Assembly (NCBI GenBank): GCA_949317995.1
Contig: OX439046.1
Location: 34,260,002 to 34,324,001 of the forward strand
Reading direction: 5' to 3'
DNA: 64,000 bases
Origin: Acholoe squamosa
Lineage: Eukaryota; Annelida; Polychaeta; Phyllodocida; Polynoidae
Shown here: positions 1 through 10,244 of the stretch, piece by piece
How the letters are laid out: the number at the start of each line of letters is the position of its first letter
Numbering within the stretch: the stretch's first letter is position 1
The notes under the pieces: generated by a model
Told to the model about the DNA's origin: nothing
Database searches by the model: none
What the model saw: only the letters and a program-made list of their open reading frames with translations
Translations under genes and position numbers: made by a program

Positions 1-1
1 G

Positions 2-1853
2 TCGTTACTCTGTCAGATGCAAGCTGACGAGGATGCTCGAGCCAGGGACGAGGCAGAAATGCGTCGTCGCTGTGAGGAACGAATCGAACACGCAAACAAA
101 ATGGCGGAATATCAGGTTCTAATGGAACAAAAAGCGAGGCACGAGGCCGAGCTTAATTCCTTGAAGTCTGAATCCCTAGTAGCCCAATCACTGAAAGATC
201 AGAAGGATTCGGATACTCTGGGAGCCATGCGTGGAGAAATCGATGAGCTCCGACGAGAGATATTGTCTCGCAGGAAGGCTGATGAAGCCAGGGTTAATAA
301 AGAAGTTCGTGATGAACTCGCACTCGAGGAACGTCTGAAGGAGCAGACGGAATCGAAATTGCGTGCCGCTAGACTTCAAGATAAGCAACAAAGAAGTGAA
401 TGCAGCACTACTAGAGTTGCTACTCAAGAGGACCTAGTCGAAAACCCTGACTACAGAGAGTGGCTTGATCGTGCCATGAAGGAGGTCAAGCAGCTCTTTG
501 CCATCAGCGAGCAACGAGATCTCTCGAAGCCCGAACATACCCGCCTGGAATTCCTAGTGTCGGAATTAAGACAGGCGGAACGTTCAAAACAGCAGGCTGA
601 GATAGATAGAATGGTGGGGGCAATCGACGACATCTCGAAAGTTGATTCGAGGTCACGTCGGACCCAACCTGTTCCTTCGATGCCACGCACCGATGGTCTA
701 AGTGGAGTGATCGGACAGTTCTCGACCCCTACCACGACCCAACAACATGTTGATCCACCCAAATATAGGGATATCAGATTCGAGGCTTCGCGCCTGAGTG
801 ACGCCGATTCTGGTAATCCCTGGGGGATGAATCATAGTCGTGCAGACACGACTATGAGAAACATGGGGATGGACCATCAAATACCTAGAAGAGGTACAAC
901 ATTCGCTCTTGATCAGGTCAGGAGATCAAGCAGAATGTTTGAAAATACCTCTATCGGGCATGAACCAGCCCGAACTAGGTCAGTCGAGTGCCCTCCATTT
1001 ACATGGAAGGACGATTGGCTCCGTTGGTACCACGGATTCAATCACGTCCGTCGAGTAAATGTATGGACCTCGAGTATGGCATTAGCTCAACTCCTCATGT
1101 TACTCCAGAATGGCCCTGCAGCTGATACTGTGTGGCTATGGGAGGAGCATGGAGATGGGACTTTGGATGGACTGGTCGACATGGTAACGGAAGCCATGAC
1201 TTCTAGCCTTCAAGATCCCATTGTCACAATGGAGAAGAGACGCCAAGGCAAGAACGAAAGCATTAGAGCCTATGGCTTTGCTTTGAGACGTCTTGCCGGC
1301 GATGCCTATCCAGGTTGAATGGCTCATAACCAAAGTCAACCAGTTGTTCATAGGAGGATTGTATGACGTTGATTTACAACAAGACGTTCTTCGGGAGTGG
1401 CGCACTTACATGTCCCTCAAGGATCTCATGGACTTGGCAGACGAGTTGTTGCGGAAACGACAACTCCTGCCGAAGTTGGTGAATCCTACCTCGACAAATG
1501 CATTGTCGGCGTTGGCCGACGCCGCTTTGGTCGAGGAGGGACAGGGGGAAGTGTCCTCATACTCGAAGCCCGGGGCGGGGAGTAAGACTAAGAAAAGTCA
1601 GAAATCCGCTGGTAAATCGAAAACACCAAACAAGGCCTCCAAACCCAAGGTACAGGAACAGACCTTCTCGCTGAGTCAATTGAAGAATTTACTCAGGGTT
1701 ATCGAGGGAGGGGATGTCCCTGGTACTAGCTCGGAGAAGCCGAGTACCCCTCCGTCCGACGCCAAGTGTTGGAACTGCAAGAAGCAGGGGCATTTCGCAC
1801 GAACTTTCCCCGAGCCGATTAAAGGTCTACCACCTGACACGACGGAAAACTGA
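2..1853 (+). pseudogene. gag: Gag polyprotein of element A (5' partial, frameshifted)
   Basis: Structural protein of the particle. The frame is open from the window edge, so the N terminus is missing; the first visible Met is at 17. About the first 120 residues are highly charged and look like a coiled coil, followed by a capsid-like region around 1000-1460 (W, RAYGF and LFIGGL-type positions match the Gag of element B). The frame is lost at about 1290-1318 and the homology resumes in another frame from 1293 to 1853, so one indel separates the capsid halves. A zinc knuckle lies at about 1768-1812: it has C-x2-C-x4-H but Phe where the last Cys belongs, unlike the intact knuckle in element B. 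Gag and pol are in different frames; the pol frame is open back to the end of gag. Confidence 0.85.
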
Positions 1854-2053
1854 GGCGGGCAGCTCGACGTGGCAATCGAGCTGCCCGACCATCGAAAAGC
1901 CAAGGTATCAGCACCTCTGGCACTCCTGATCAGACGACAGTAGATTCGAGGGAACTAGGTAAGGTCCCGGTAGGGCCGTCCCAGCCCTTTACCACAGCAG
2001 CACCGGTTGATCACCGGTCGGGTTCCGAAGATGTCGGTGTAGAAAAAGCCTCA

Positions 2054-4330
2054 ATGGCCAAGGAACAGGGCGCTGGCAGCCCGAACTCCGAGGTCGAGGG
2101 TTCGACTGGATCGAAAGTGAAAGTCGACGCCGGGAGAGAAGCCCTGATGTGGCAGCTGGCCAGAGTCTGCGCAACAGAGCTTCCCTCAGATGATCCCTGT
2201 CTCTCTTTTCTGAAGAAGAGAGGGATCGATCTGAGTACTGACGTAGGGTTGAGAATGCTAGCAGGAACCGCCCCCTTGTCGGGGAAACGATGGTACCTGT
2301 CTGCAGAGATTCGAGGGCGTTCTCTAGACTTCCTGATAGATACTGGTGCCAGCCACACCATTGTCTCTCGGGAACTCGCGAAAACGTTAGTAGTGCCGTC
2401 AGATAATCTCTACGAGGGAATAACGGCGTGCACTGCGTCTGGAGCCGAAATGCGGACCTATGGTCGATTGGTTCTACCTCTTAAGGTCGCATCGACCCAC
2501 TATGTGTTTAGCCCAATAGTGGCCGATGTGGCTGACGATGGCATTCTGGGGCTCGACTTCGCGGCATTATACGGTATGATCCTGAACCCAAGGACGGGTC
2601 AATTGGTCATGACCGAGCCGGTAGAAGAGCACCATCAGTGTAAACTGAAGAGAGTGTCATCGATAGCCTCAGTAGCACAGACCACTAGGATACCTGCCAG
2701 ACATCGGTGCGATGTCTTGGTAAAATCCGACGGTCTGGAAAGAGACCGACAGGGCATAGTCGAACCCGACCTGAAAACTCTGAGAAGTTTTGGGTTGGTT
2801 GGTGAGGCTGCCCTTGTCAGCAATGTCCGTCGAACAGTGTTTCCCGTCTGTAATCCACTGAATCGAGACATTGTCCTGGAGAAAGGCCAGGTGGTCGGTA
2901 CTGTACAGTACGCTGACAGAAACAGTGAACTCTCTTCACCGGAGGTAGGATCTGTGATCATGGGTCTCGAGCAAGAAGCTGCAGACATCGAGACGGCGGA
3001 AATCGCGAGCACCCGCACGGGGGAGCTCCCTACCTGGCTGTTAGACATGTATGGCGACACCCACCTGACCCAGCCAGAAGAAAGACTGAAACTGTCCGCC
3101 TTACTACGTAAGCATGTGGATGTCTTTGAATCCCCAGATGAACCGTTAGGGCGTACCGATCGATGTCTGCATAACATCGACACGGGTGACGCACAACCTA
3201 TCCCTTATAGAAGGATTCCGCTCAGCAAGAAAGCTGCGGCGGATGAACAACTTAAGGAGATGTTGGATACGGGGGTGGTTAGGCCAAGTACTAGTCCCTG
3301 GTCCAGTCCCGTCCAGATGGTGACGAAGAAGGATGGGACCATGAGATTGTGCGTCGATTATCGATGTCTGAATGGAGTGACTAAGAAAAATGCTTACCCC
3401 CTCCCGCGCATCGACGAATCCTTGGATGCCCTAGGAGGAAACAAGTGGTTTAGTTGTCTCGATCTCCAAACTGGATATTGGCAGATCGGGATGAATCCCG
3501 ACGACGTCGAGAAAACCGCTTTTTCCTACCAGAGGGGGCTCTACGAGTTCGATCGAATGGCGTTTGGTTTGTGTAACGCCCCCGCCACATTCGAGCGAAT
3601 GATGGAGGAGATGTTGAGAGGTTTGCTAGGTAAAAGTTGCCTGGTTTACCTCGATGATATCATCGTCTTCGGCAAAACGACGGATGAAGCAATGGCGAAT
3701 CTGGCAGAAGTCTTCAACAGGATTCGGGCATGGGGGCTGAAGTTGAAACCTAAAAAGTGTCAACTTTTTAGGACTTCAGTCGAGTACCTCGGCCGAATCG
3801 TGTCTGAACAGGGTATAGAAGCCAACCCGGGGAAAATTAGCGATGTAATGACTTGGGCTAGGCCTACTACAGTGAAGGAAATTCGATCCTTCATTGGTTT
3901 TTGTTCCTACTACCGAGAGTTCATCCCGGGGTTCGCGGAACTCGTAAGCCCTTTACAGGACTTAGTGATCCAAAAACCTAAAGGTAGTAGAGGTCGTTAC
4001 GAGGCATTCGCGTGGACGGAAAGAGCCGAACATGCCTTTGTCGAGTTAAAACGAAGTTTCAGGGAGACACCTGTGCTTCGATTCCCCACACCCGACGGTC
4101 GTTTTATCTTGGACACTGACGCTAGTAATACCACGATCGGGGCTGTTCTATCCCAAGTGCAGGATGGAGCAGAGGTCCTGATCTCGTTTGCTAGCAACAC
4201 TCTAAGTAAAACACAACGAAACTACTGCACCACCAAAAGGGAACTGCTGGCGGTTGTCGTGTACACCAGGAAGTTTAGGCACTACCTCTATGGTGGTAAC
4301 TTCACTATCCGCACCGATCATTCGTCTTAG
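2054..4330 (+). pseudogene. pol: Pol of element A: protease, reverse transcriptase, start of RNase H
   Basis: Replication enzymes of the element. The aspartic protease has DTGA at 2339-2350. The reverse transcriptase follows, with the YPLPRIDE region, the LQTGYWQIGM block, FGLCNAPATFERMM and the catalytic YLDD at 3647-3658. RNase H begins near 4100 with LDTDAS and includes TKRELLAVV. The frame ends at a TAG (4328-4330) directly after the RTDHSS motif; element B has a sense codon at this place, so this is a nonsense change inside RNase H rather than a natural end. The first Met is at 2054, but the frame is open upstream to about 1840 and the true start may be made by frameshifting from gag. 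Confidence 0.92.
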
Positions 4331-4745
4331 AAATGGCTCCTGAATTTCAAAGAGGCTGAAGGAATGATGGGTAGGTGGCTGGCCCACCTTTCGGAGTTCG
4401 GTCTCGAAAACTCTAAGATCGAACATCGAAGTGGGGCCAAGCATCTAAACGCCAGGATGGAGCAGAGGTCCTGATCTCGTTTGCTAGCAACACTCTAAGT
4501 AAAACACAACGAAACTACTGCACCACCAAAAGGGAACTGCTGGCGGTTGTCGTGTACACCAGGAAGTTTAGGCACTACCTCTATGGTGGTAACTTCACTA
4601 TCCGCACCGATCATTCGTCTTAGAAATGGCTCCTGAATTTCAAAGAGGCTGAAGGAATGATGGGTAGGTGGCTGGCCCACCTTTCGGAGTTCGGTCTCGA
4701 AAACTCTAAGATCGAACATCGAAGTGGGGCCAAGCATCTAAACGC
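4160..4745 (+). repeat. Perfect 293-bp tandem duplication inside RNase H
   Basis: Bases 4160-4452 are repeated at 4453-4745 with a constant offset of 293. I found no difference between the copies, and both carry the same TAG stop. The junction shares only the short bases CA (or CCA), so microhomology is minimal. The unit length is not a multiple of three, so the duplication also shifts the pol frame. It is either a very recent event in this copy or an assembly artefact. Confidence 0.95.
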
Positions 4746-6837
4746 CAATGGTCTTAGTCGTATCCCTGTGTGGCTATGCCAGAGGTCGGATTGCACAGAC
4801 TGTGGCAGTCATAATGCTGTTTTGGCAGCTGTAGGTGGTTTAGTAGACAGCCGGGTGGGTGTTGCATTTTGGTCTCTCGATGAACTCATTGATGCTCAGA
4901 AAGCGGACGCCGACATCAAACGAGTTGCTGAATGGCTAGTTAAGGGGGCTAAACCCACTAGGCCTGATGTATCAATCGAGAGCGCCGAGGTACGGAAATT
5001 AGTAGGGCAATGGCCTCTATTAACCTTCCGTGAAGGCTTGTTGTGTCGCTGGAAAGTCGAGGCGGGTCGAGCTAGATGCAAGATTCAAGTAGTTCTACCA
5101 CGCCAACTGAGGGGCGAGGTACTCTCCTTTTGCCATGGACACCGAACAGCGGCACATTTTGGTCGTAAACGAACGCTTGAAAAAGTGAAAAGGAGATATT
5201 ACTGGCCTGGAATGGGGAAGGACATAGGTCGTTGGGTTCGACATTGTCCTACCTGTTGCCTGGTAAAGCCCGGCGAGGGCATGGGTAAGTCTCCTTTGCA
5301 CCAAGAGTTGTTCGGGGTGAGATTCGGGAGGATAGCTATGGATATCATCTCGGGATTTGCACCCACGCCAAACAAGAATACTTGCATGTTAGTAATCCAG
5401 GATTACTTCACCAAGTATGTACGCGCTATTCCCCTACCAAATCACACAGCAGAGACCTGTGCAGAAGCCTTCGTGGACGAATGGGTTTTGACCTTTGGAG
5501 TCCCGTTGCTTCTGCATTCCGACCAAGGTCGAGAATTTGAGTCTCGACTCTTCTCTGAGATGTGTGAATATTTGACGATTGTAAAACAGAGAACCAATCC
5601 ATACAGACCACAGAGCGATGGTCAGGTGGAAAGGTTCAATAGAACATTGTTTCAGAGTCTGACTATGTTGGTAGACAAACATATGGACGACTGGGATGAA
5701 CAGGCTAAATATGTGGTGTCCGCATATAACAGCTCTGAACACAGTTCTACTGGATGCAGTCCAAATATGATAGTATTCGGGGAAGAAATTCTCATGCCAG
5801 CGGATGTGATTTTCGGCTCAATCGAGAACCCACTCGAAGTCCCTTGTTCCGTCACTTTCATGGAACAACTTCGTGACCGATTGAGAGAGAGTTACAGCAT
5901 GGTAAGAGAAAACCTAGGTAAATCTGCAGAACGCCAGAAGGTCGGGTATGACTATGGGCTAAAGCAGAGAAGATACTCAGTTGGGGAACAGGTGGTGAGG
6001 TACCACACCCCCCAAGCAGCTATGAAGCTTGCCCCCAACTGGGATGGGCCGTTCGTAGTAGATTCTGTCATCTCTGAGTCAACATTATTACTTCGATCAT
6101 CCCGCGGACGGTTGCAAAAGAGCAATATCGATAGAGTGCGCCGGTGGTTGGACGTAGAGCTATCACAAACTGTCGAGTTGTTGCAACCACAACTTGATGA
6201 TGATTCACCTTCTCGTAAGGCTACGAAAAGGGCTAAGTCTGTTTCTGGACAGGTCGAAATAGAGATCGAAAGGTCGCGGCCGGAAGTTCAGTCTAAAAAA
6301 CAAACTACGCAGGGTCATCGAAAACGACAGCAAAAGGCTCGAAAACTGAGCGAGGTGGAGGTGTTGGATGCCAGTAAACTATCAAAGCGGCGCCGTGGTC
6401 GACCGGCCCGTCGAGATAAGTCGAAAGCATCTAAACAGCCTTTGAAAGGATGTCGGAAGCCCGACCCCCCCTCGAAGGTGCGAACGATTGAACAAACTTC
6501 ACATCGAAACGTCTCGATTGAAGTCAAAGATCAGTCACTCCAGTCCGGACCTATGACTCGAGCGAGGCTTAAGCGCCAAGGCTCATCAAAGGAACGGTCA
6601 GCGAGTGTCGAGGATGAAAGGAAATCCAGAGCAAACACTCTGGCTCCTACATCCACACCGTCACAAGTGATGGGAGGCAGACGCCGACGGAAACGGGTTA
6701 ATAGCCCGGTTGGCCCGGCCACATCAAAGGACGGCGGGCTAGGAGGGGGTGATAGTAACCCACCCCGAGGCTCAACACTCGTTCCTATAGTAAAGATTAG
6801 AATCAGGAAAAGTCCTAGATTAAACCCTACTCAGTAA
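4657..6837 (+). CDS. pol: Pol of element A: RNase H end and integrase with AT-hook tail
   Basis: Open for 726 codons. It starts with the end of RNase H (duplicated copy), then has the H-x-H...C-x2-C zinc-binding region of integrase (HGHRTAAHFG to HCPTC, about 5137-5256). The integrase core has its acidic residues in MDII (about 5338), HSDQGREFES (about 5515) and DGQVERFNRTL (about 5617). A GPF-type module (NWDGPFVV, about 6037) follows. The remaining 230 or so residues are very basic and low in complexity, with an RGRP AT-hook core at 6394-6405 in place of a chromodomain. The integrase of element B stops soon after the GPF-equivalent region, so this long tail is specific to element A. Upstream pol is disconnected by the stop and duplication at 4328-4745. 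Confidence 0.92.
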   Translation: MMGRWLAHLSEFGLENSKIEHRSGAKHLNANGLSRIPVWLCQRSDCTDCGSHNAVLAAVGGLVDSRVGVAFWSLDELIDAQKADADIKRVAEWLVKGAKPTRPDVSIESAEVRKLVGQWPLLTFREGLLCRWKVEAGRARCKIQVVLPRQLRGEVLSFCHGHRTAAHFGRKRTLEKVKRRYYWPGMGKDIGRWVRHCPTCCLVKPGEGMGKSPLHQELFGVRFGRIAMDIISGFAPTPNKNTCMLVIQDYFTKYVRAIPLPNHTAETCAEAFVDEWVLTFGVPLLLHSDQGREFESRLFSEMCEYLTIVKQRTNPYRPQSDGQVERFNRTLFQSLTMLVDKHMDDWDEQAKYVVSAYNSSEHSSTGCSPNMIVFGEEILMPADVIFGSIENPLEVPCSVTFMEQLRDRLRESYSMVRENLGKSAERQKVGYDYGLKQRRYSVGEQVVRYHTPQAAMKLAPNWDGPFVVDSVISESTLLLRSSRGRLQKSNIDRVRRWLDVELSQTVELLQPQLDDDSPSRKATKRAKSVSGQVEIEIERSRPEVQSKKQTTQGHRKRQQKARKLSEVEVLDASKLSKRRRGRPARRDKSKASKQPLKGCRKPDPPSKVRTIEQTSHRNVSIEVKDQSLQSGPMTRARLKRQGSSKERSASVEDERKSRANTLAPTSTPSQVMGGRRRRKRVNSPVGPATSKDGGLGGGDSNPPRGSTLVPIVKIRIRKSPRLNPTQ

Positions 6838-7321
6838 TCGATGATTCGCACAATACTAAGCAACAGCTTTACTAACCTGTGTTTTTAACGAGGCTTTAAA
6901 ATAACAGGTGCCGTTCTTGGGTAAATCTGTCTGTGGACGTGAAGCCGACGGTGAATAAAAAATTACACAACGAGAAGTCATACGATTGCCTCTTAGTTTG
7001 AGACAACCTGATGCTAGAAGCATGGAAGTATGGGGCCTCCGACTTTTATTCTGACTGTGAGGATGGGTTCCCAGCATAGGCTGGTGGATTCTGCCCGAAG
7101 GGTAGATCCATATTGGAACCATTTTTTTTTAATCCCGGTAGTCTGATGAAGGGGGGGTGCCCAAATTATCCATGTTAATAGTGTTGGAACCCATAGACCG
7201 CATAGGAAATAACGGCATATGCAAACATTGCGACTGGAGAACCAGAGCGTGACGGTGAGGGGAGAGTGAGTCGTTCTATTTTTTGAGCATTACCTTATTT
7301 GGTCATGGCGTGATGCGCTGT
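6838..7321 (+). other. Non-coding spacer between pol and the ORF3 promoter region
   Basis: No convincing coding frame. It contains short T and G runs, including a purine-rich stretch around 7147-7156 that could be a second polypurine tract or part of the ORF3 upstream region. I see no LTR boundary here, so I treat it as internal to element A. Confidence 0.5.
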
Positions 7322-7396
7322 GGACCAATAGGGTTCGCCCTCCTCAGTCACGTAGGCCCTTCCTCCAATCAGAGGCGTGCGCCACAGGGATAAAGG
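7322..7396 (+). promoter_or_regulatory. Possible internal promoter driving ORF3
   Basis: Two CCAAT boxes (7323-7327 and 7364-7368) are followed about 20 bases later by a TATA-like GATAAAGG at 7389-7396, in GC-rich sequence. This resembles the U3 promoter of the 3' LTR (TATATAAG at 11493-11500, preceded by a TTGGTCATG motif that also occurs here at about 7299-7307). ORF3 lies far from the 5' LTR and behind gag and pol, so it needs either its own promoter or splicing; this arrangement suggests the former. No transcript evidence is available. Confidence 0.4.
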
Positions 7397-7457
7397 CCGC
7401 GCCGCACACCTCGGAGGTCACATCTGCAGCCCTTCTCGTGAGAGTCGGACGCAGATT

Positions 7458-7728
7458 AGCTGGACTAAGCCTAGCTTATTCCAGCTGGTATACTCCGCCC
7501 CGGGGACTTCCTACCTGAGTGTAGGAGTTCTCCCCTGCCTAAGTGTCGAGGGACACGACCTGCGTGAGCGCAGGTTCGGGTTCTCTCGAGGCTCCAGTCT
7601 TCGGTCCCTCGAGCCGCCTGAGTGCGGTTCGAGGTACATCGAAGGCACCTTCGAGGCTTCGACCCGCCAGAGTGCGGATCGAAATACCTCGAAGATTCTC
7701 TTCGACGTCTCGTCCCGTCTGAGTACGG
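7458..7728 (+). other. Array of stem-loops in the ORF3 leader
   Basis: A 29-base hairpin at 7458-7486 (12 base pairs, one mismatch) is followed by short stem-loops at 7510-7525, 7559-7574, 7614-7627, 7664-7677 and 7715-7728, spaced roughly 40-60 bases apart. Stems are CCTAC/GTAGG, CCTGC/GCAGG, CCGC/GCGG, CCGC/GCGG and CCGT/ACGG, around a six-base loop usually CTGAGT or CAGAGT. A degenerate sixth copy may sit near 7532-7552. Several have outer TCGA pairs. The stems differ between copies by paired changes, which supports structure in RNA. The frame is open through this region, but I place the likely ORF3 start after it. Confidence 0.6.
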
Positions 7729-7784
7729 TTCGAGACCCGGAGTCTTCTCTCTCTCTGGTGGAACCCAGCAGTTCAGGAAGAACC

Positions 7785-10244
7785 ATGGGGTCCTCGTCCG
7801 ACGAGCAGTCAGGGTACAGCTCTTCGGCGAGCCACAAGTCGCAGAAGAAGAAGAAGAAGAAGTCCAAGAGGACCAGACCCGAGCAAGAGCTCGAGTCTAC
7901 CTCGGCTAAAAGTGCTGCCCTTCTGAAGCAGATCGAGGAAGCACAGAAAGCCTTGGCCGAGTCCCAGGAGCGGGAGAAGGAGCTCCGCCGGAAGGCGAAA
8001 GAGGCATCTAAGCAGCAGAAGCGCGACTTGAAAGTCGCAGCTGCTGCCGCCTCGAGGGACTCCTCCCCCGACGAGATGGAGGTCGACGAGCCGTCGACAC
8101 CTGCTCCATCGAAAAGTGCTACCCCTTCAGGTTCTAAGGGCAAGAAGCCCACTGAATCGAAGGCATCCAAGGGTACCTTGAAAGACTTCAAGATCCCTAA
8201 GGTGCCCAAGAAGGAAGGTAGCAAGAAGGAATCCGCAGCCAAGAAGGCTCCAGCCCGGGAAAGGAGTAGCGAGTCTACTGCACCACCGGAACCTGGAACC
8301 GAGCCGTCGGAGGTCGATGCCGGTGCCGTGGAGAGCACCGTATCCTCACCCCCAGACACGGCCAAGGCTGTCGACGAGTGGAAGCGGCTGTCAGCGATCA
8401 CTGCCAAGCGACGTACTGAGTACGTCGATGACAGGCCACTGACCAAGCTTCAGGAATACCGCAAGAATGGTCAAGTAGTACTCCCTAGTCTCGTCGGGAA
8501 GGATGGTAGTGACGACGAGGAATGGTATTCGGACGATAGTCATGCCATTGACTGGTATGTCTCGATGATCGAGAATATCACGAATGCCTCAGACTCGTCG
8601 GGGGTGTCGCTGCCCGAGCGACAGCGGATTGGATTCGCATGGCGCATCTTCAATCCAGGGCAGCAGTGTGCTTTCGATAACTGCACACGTAAGGGGTTCC
8701 CCCCTCGCGTATATGCAACAGACGGCAGGTATGCTCGACACTTGGTTGAAGAGCATCGAGCCATCCGTCCGCAGTTCGGTTGTGTTAAGGTGGAAAAGAC
8801 CATTCCATGTTATCAGGACCCTGATGACCCGACCTCTCCTCCTTTCGTGACTTCACGAAGGGGCTTGATGGCGCGTCATCTCAAGTCGTACAAGCAGCCC
8901 CATAAGTACAACGCCGAGGGCGCTATCCAACTAGTGGAGACACTGGTTGGAAAGTGTGAACGGAATGAAAAGAAAGGCGCGCCGACTAGACACTGGATGC
9001 GGATGGCCCCCGCACCCCCGTCTACGAAGCGCCTGTATATCAGACCGGAACTGATGCCCGCTTTCTACGGTGCCTACCCCGAGTTCAGGGTAGAGCAACG
9101 GAAGAAGCGGGAGGCCAGTCGTCCTCGGGACCCAGGACCGACAGCTTTTACGAGTGGGAACAAGAGGCCCCACTCTACAGAAGCTGGGAAGTCTGCCGGT
9201 TCGACTGAACCTAAGAAGCCTAAGCCGCAGGCTGCTCCCTCGAAGCCCGAAAAGGCATCGAAAGCCGCCCCGGCCCCGGCTCCTAAAAAGTCGAAGACTG
9301 CTTCGACCGGTTCAGCCAAACCAAGCACCAGTGGTGCTAAAACTGGAGGCAAGACGGTGGAATCCCGGAGTGGTCGTGATCGGCAACCCAAGGTGACCAC
9401 CAACTCGTCTCCCCCTGTCAAACCCCCTGCGGCGGCGGAGGACAGCACCCCAGCTGCCACGCCGCGTGTTCACGTGGGAGGCGCGACACTGACCTCGGCA
9501 GCAGGAGCTAGCTTCTCCGACGTCGTGACAGGCGCCGACACCCCAACAGCAGCCTTGCGTTGGGAGTTGGCACAGCCTGCCTACGGCGATGGCGTCGAAC
9601 GTGGGGTCCCGAAGACGTTCGTGGAACGTTGTAAGGGACTTCTACAGATGACGGGCAGCCCTGCTATCGACAAATTCGGTGAGGCATTTCGTGAGGAAGC
9701 GAGTGCCTACTTGTTCGGCCTGTTTGATAGAACAAACATGGCCATCCGTGACGAGCTCCTTCCGGCTCTTAGGGATGAGGCGCGCCAGACTGTTCAGATG
9801 GAGATGGACTCTCGTCTGACCGATGTCCGAACGCGTCTCAATAACTTTGAGTCACAAGCCCAATATGATATTACCAAGAGGGATAGTATCATAGAAGGTT
9901 GGGAGGAAATCGACCGCGAATTCTTCAGAGTCTTTGGGGTCCAACTGTCGGAATGGATGAAGGACAAGCACCATGGCGTCCGAACCCTGAAGCCCGTTCG
10001 AACCGAGCCCTCTCGCGAAGCGCAGAGGTACCTCGTCGAGGGTGGAGTGGTCCCTGACGTCAGGACGCTGGCCGCTCAGACTAATCCGTTGAGAGAATTG
10101 TCTCCAAAGATGGACAGTCTGAGCTCGGCTATGACGATGTTGGGCCGAGAACAGGTGGTGCAGGACAAGCCTGACACCGCGGGTAGGTCTCTCGTGCCTC
10201 CGTCTACCCACCAGCAGCCCCATCTTCCTCCTCGGTTCCCTTGA
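7785..10244 (+). CDS. ORF3 of element A: coiled-coil, zinc-finger-like protein in the env position
   Basis: I do not recognise this as any named family. The frame is open from 7377, but the ATG at 7785 has a strong context (ACCATGG) and begins a Ser- and Lys-rich region, giving 819 residues. Order: a poly-Lys stretch, a coiled coil (about 40-90), a Ser/Pro/Lys-rich linker, a DDEEW motif (about residue 243), then two zinc-finger-like units, C295-x4-C300-x18-H319-x4-H324 and C333-x8-C342-x22-H365-x7-H373. A second Lys/Pro/Ala-rich linker and a helical C-terminal region (about 600-790) follow. There is no signal peptide, membrane segment or furin site, so it is not an envelope protein. It is probably a nucleic-acid- or chromatin-binding accessory protein (inference). 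Element B carries a broken homologue with matching RHLVE and RRG-MA-HL motifs. Confidence 0.75.
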   Translation: MGSSSDEQSGYSSSASHKSQKKKKKKSKRTRPEQELESTSAKSAALLKQIEEAQKALAESQEREKELRRKAKEASKQQKRDLKVAAAAASRDSSPDEMEVDEPSTPAPSKSATPSGSKGKKPTESKASKGTLKDFKIPKVPKKEGSKKESAAKKAPARERSSESTAPPEPGTEPSEVDAGAVESTVSSPPDTAKAVDEWKRLSAITAKRRTEYVDDRPLTKLQEYRKNGQVVLPSLVGKDGSDDEEWYSDDSHAIDWYVSMIENITNASDSSGVSLPERQRIGFAWRIFNPGQQCAFDNCTRKGFPPRVYATDGRYARHLVEEHRAIRPQFGCVKVEKTIPCYQDPDDPTSPPFVTSRRGLMARHLKSYKQPHKYNAEGAIQLVETLVGKCERNEKKGAPTRHWMRMAPAPPSTKRLYIRPELMPAFYGAYPEFRVEQRKKREASRPRDPGPTAFTSGNKRPHSTEAGKSAGSTEPKKPKPQAAPSKPEKASKAAPAPAPKKSKTASTGSAKPSTSGAKTGGKTVESRSGRDRQPKVTTNSSPPVKPPAAAEDSTPAATPRVHVGGATLTSAAGASFSDVVTGADTPTAALRWELAQPAYGDGVERGVPKTFVERCKGLLQMTGSPAIDKFGEAFREEASAYLFGLFDRTNMAIRDELLPALRDEARQTVQMEMDSRLTDVRTRLNNFESQAQYDITKRDSIIEGWEEIDREFFRVFGVQLSEWMKDKHHGVRTLKPVRTEPSREAQRYLVEGGVVPDVRTLAAQTNPLRELSPKMDSLSSAMTMLGREQVVQDKPDTAGRSLVPPSTHQQPHLPPRFP

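Noticed and set aside
7511-8446. Long minus-strand ORF opposite ORF3
   Set aside because: Its Ser-rich product mirrors the biased composition of ORF3 on the other strand; no start signal or homology was seen.
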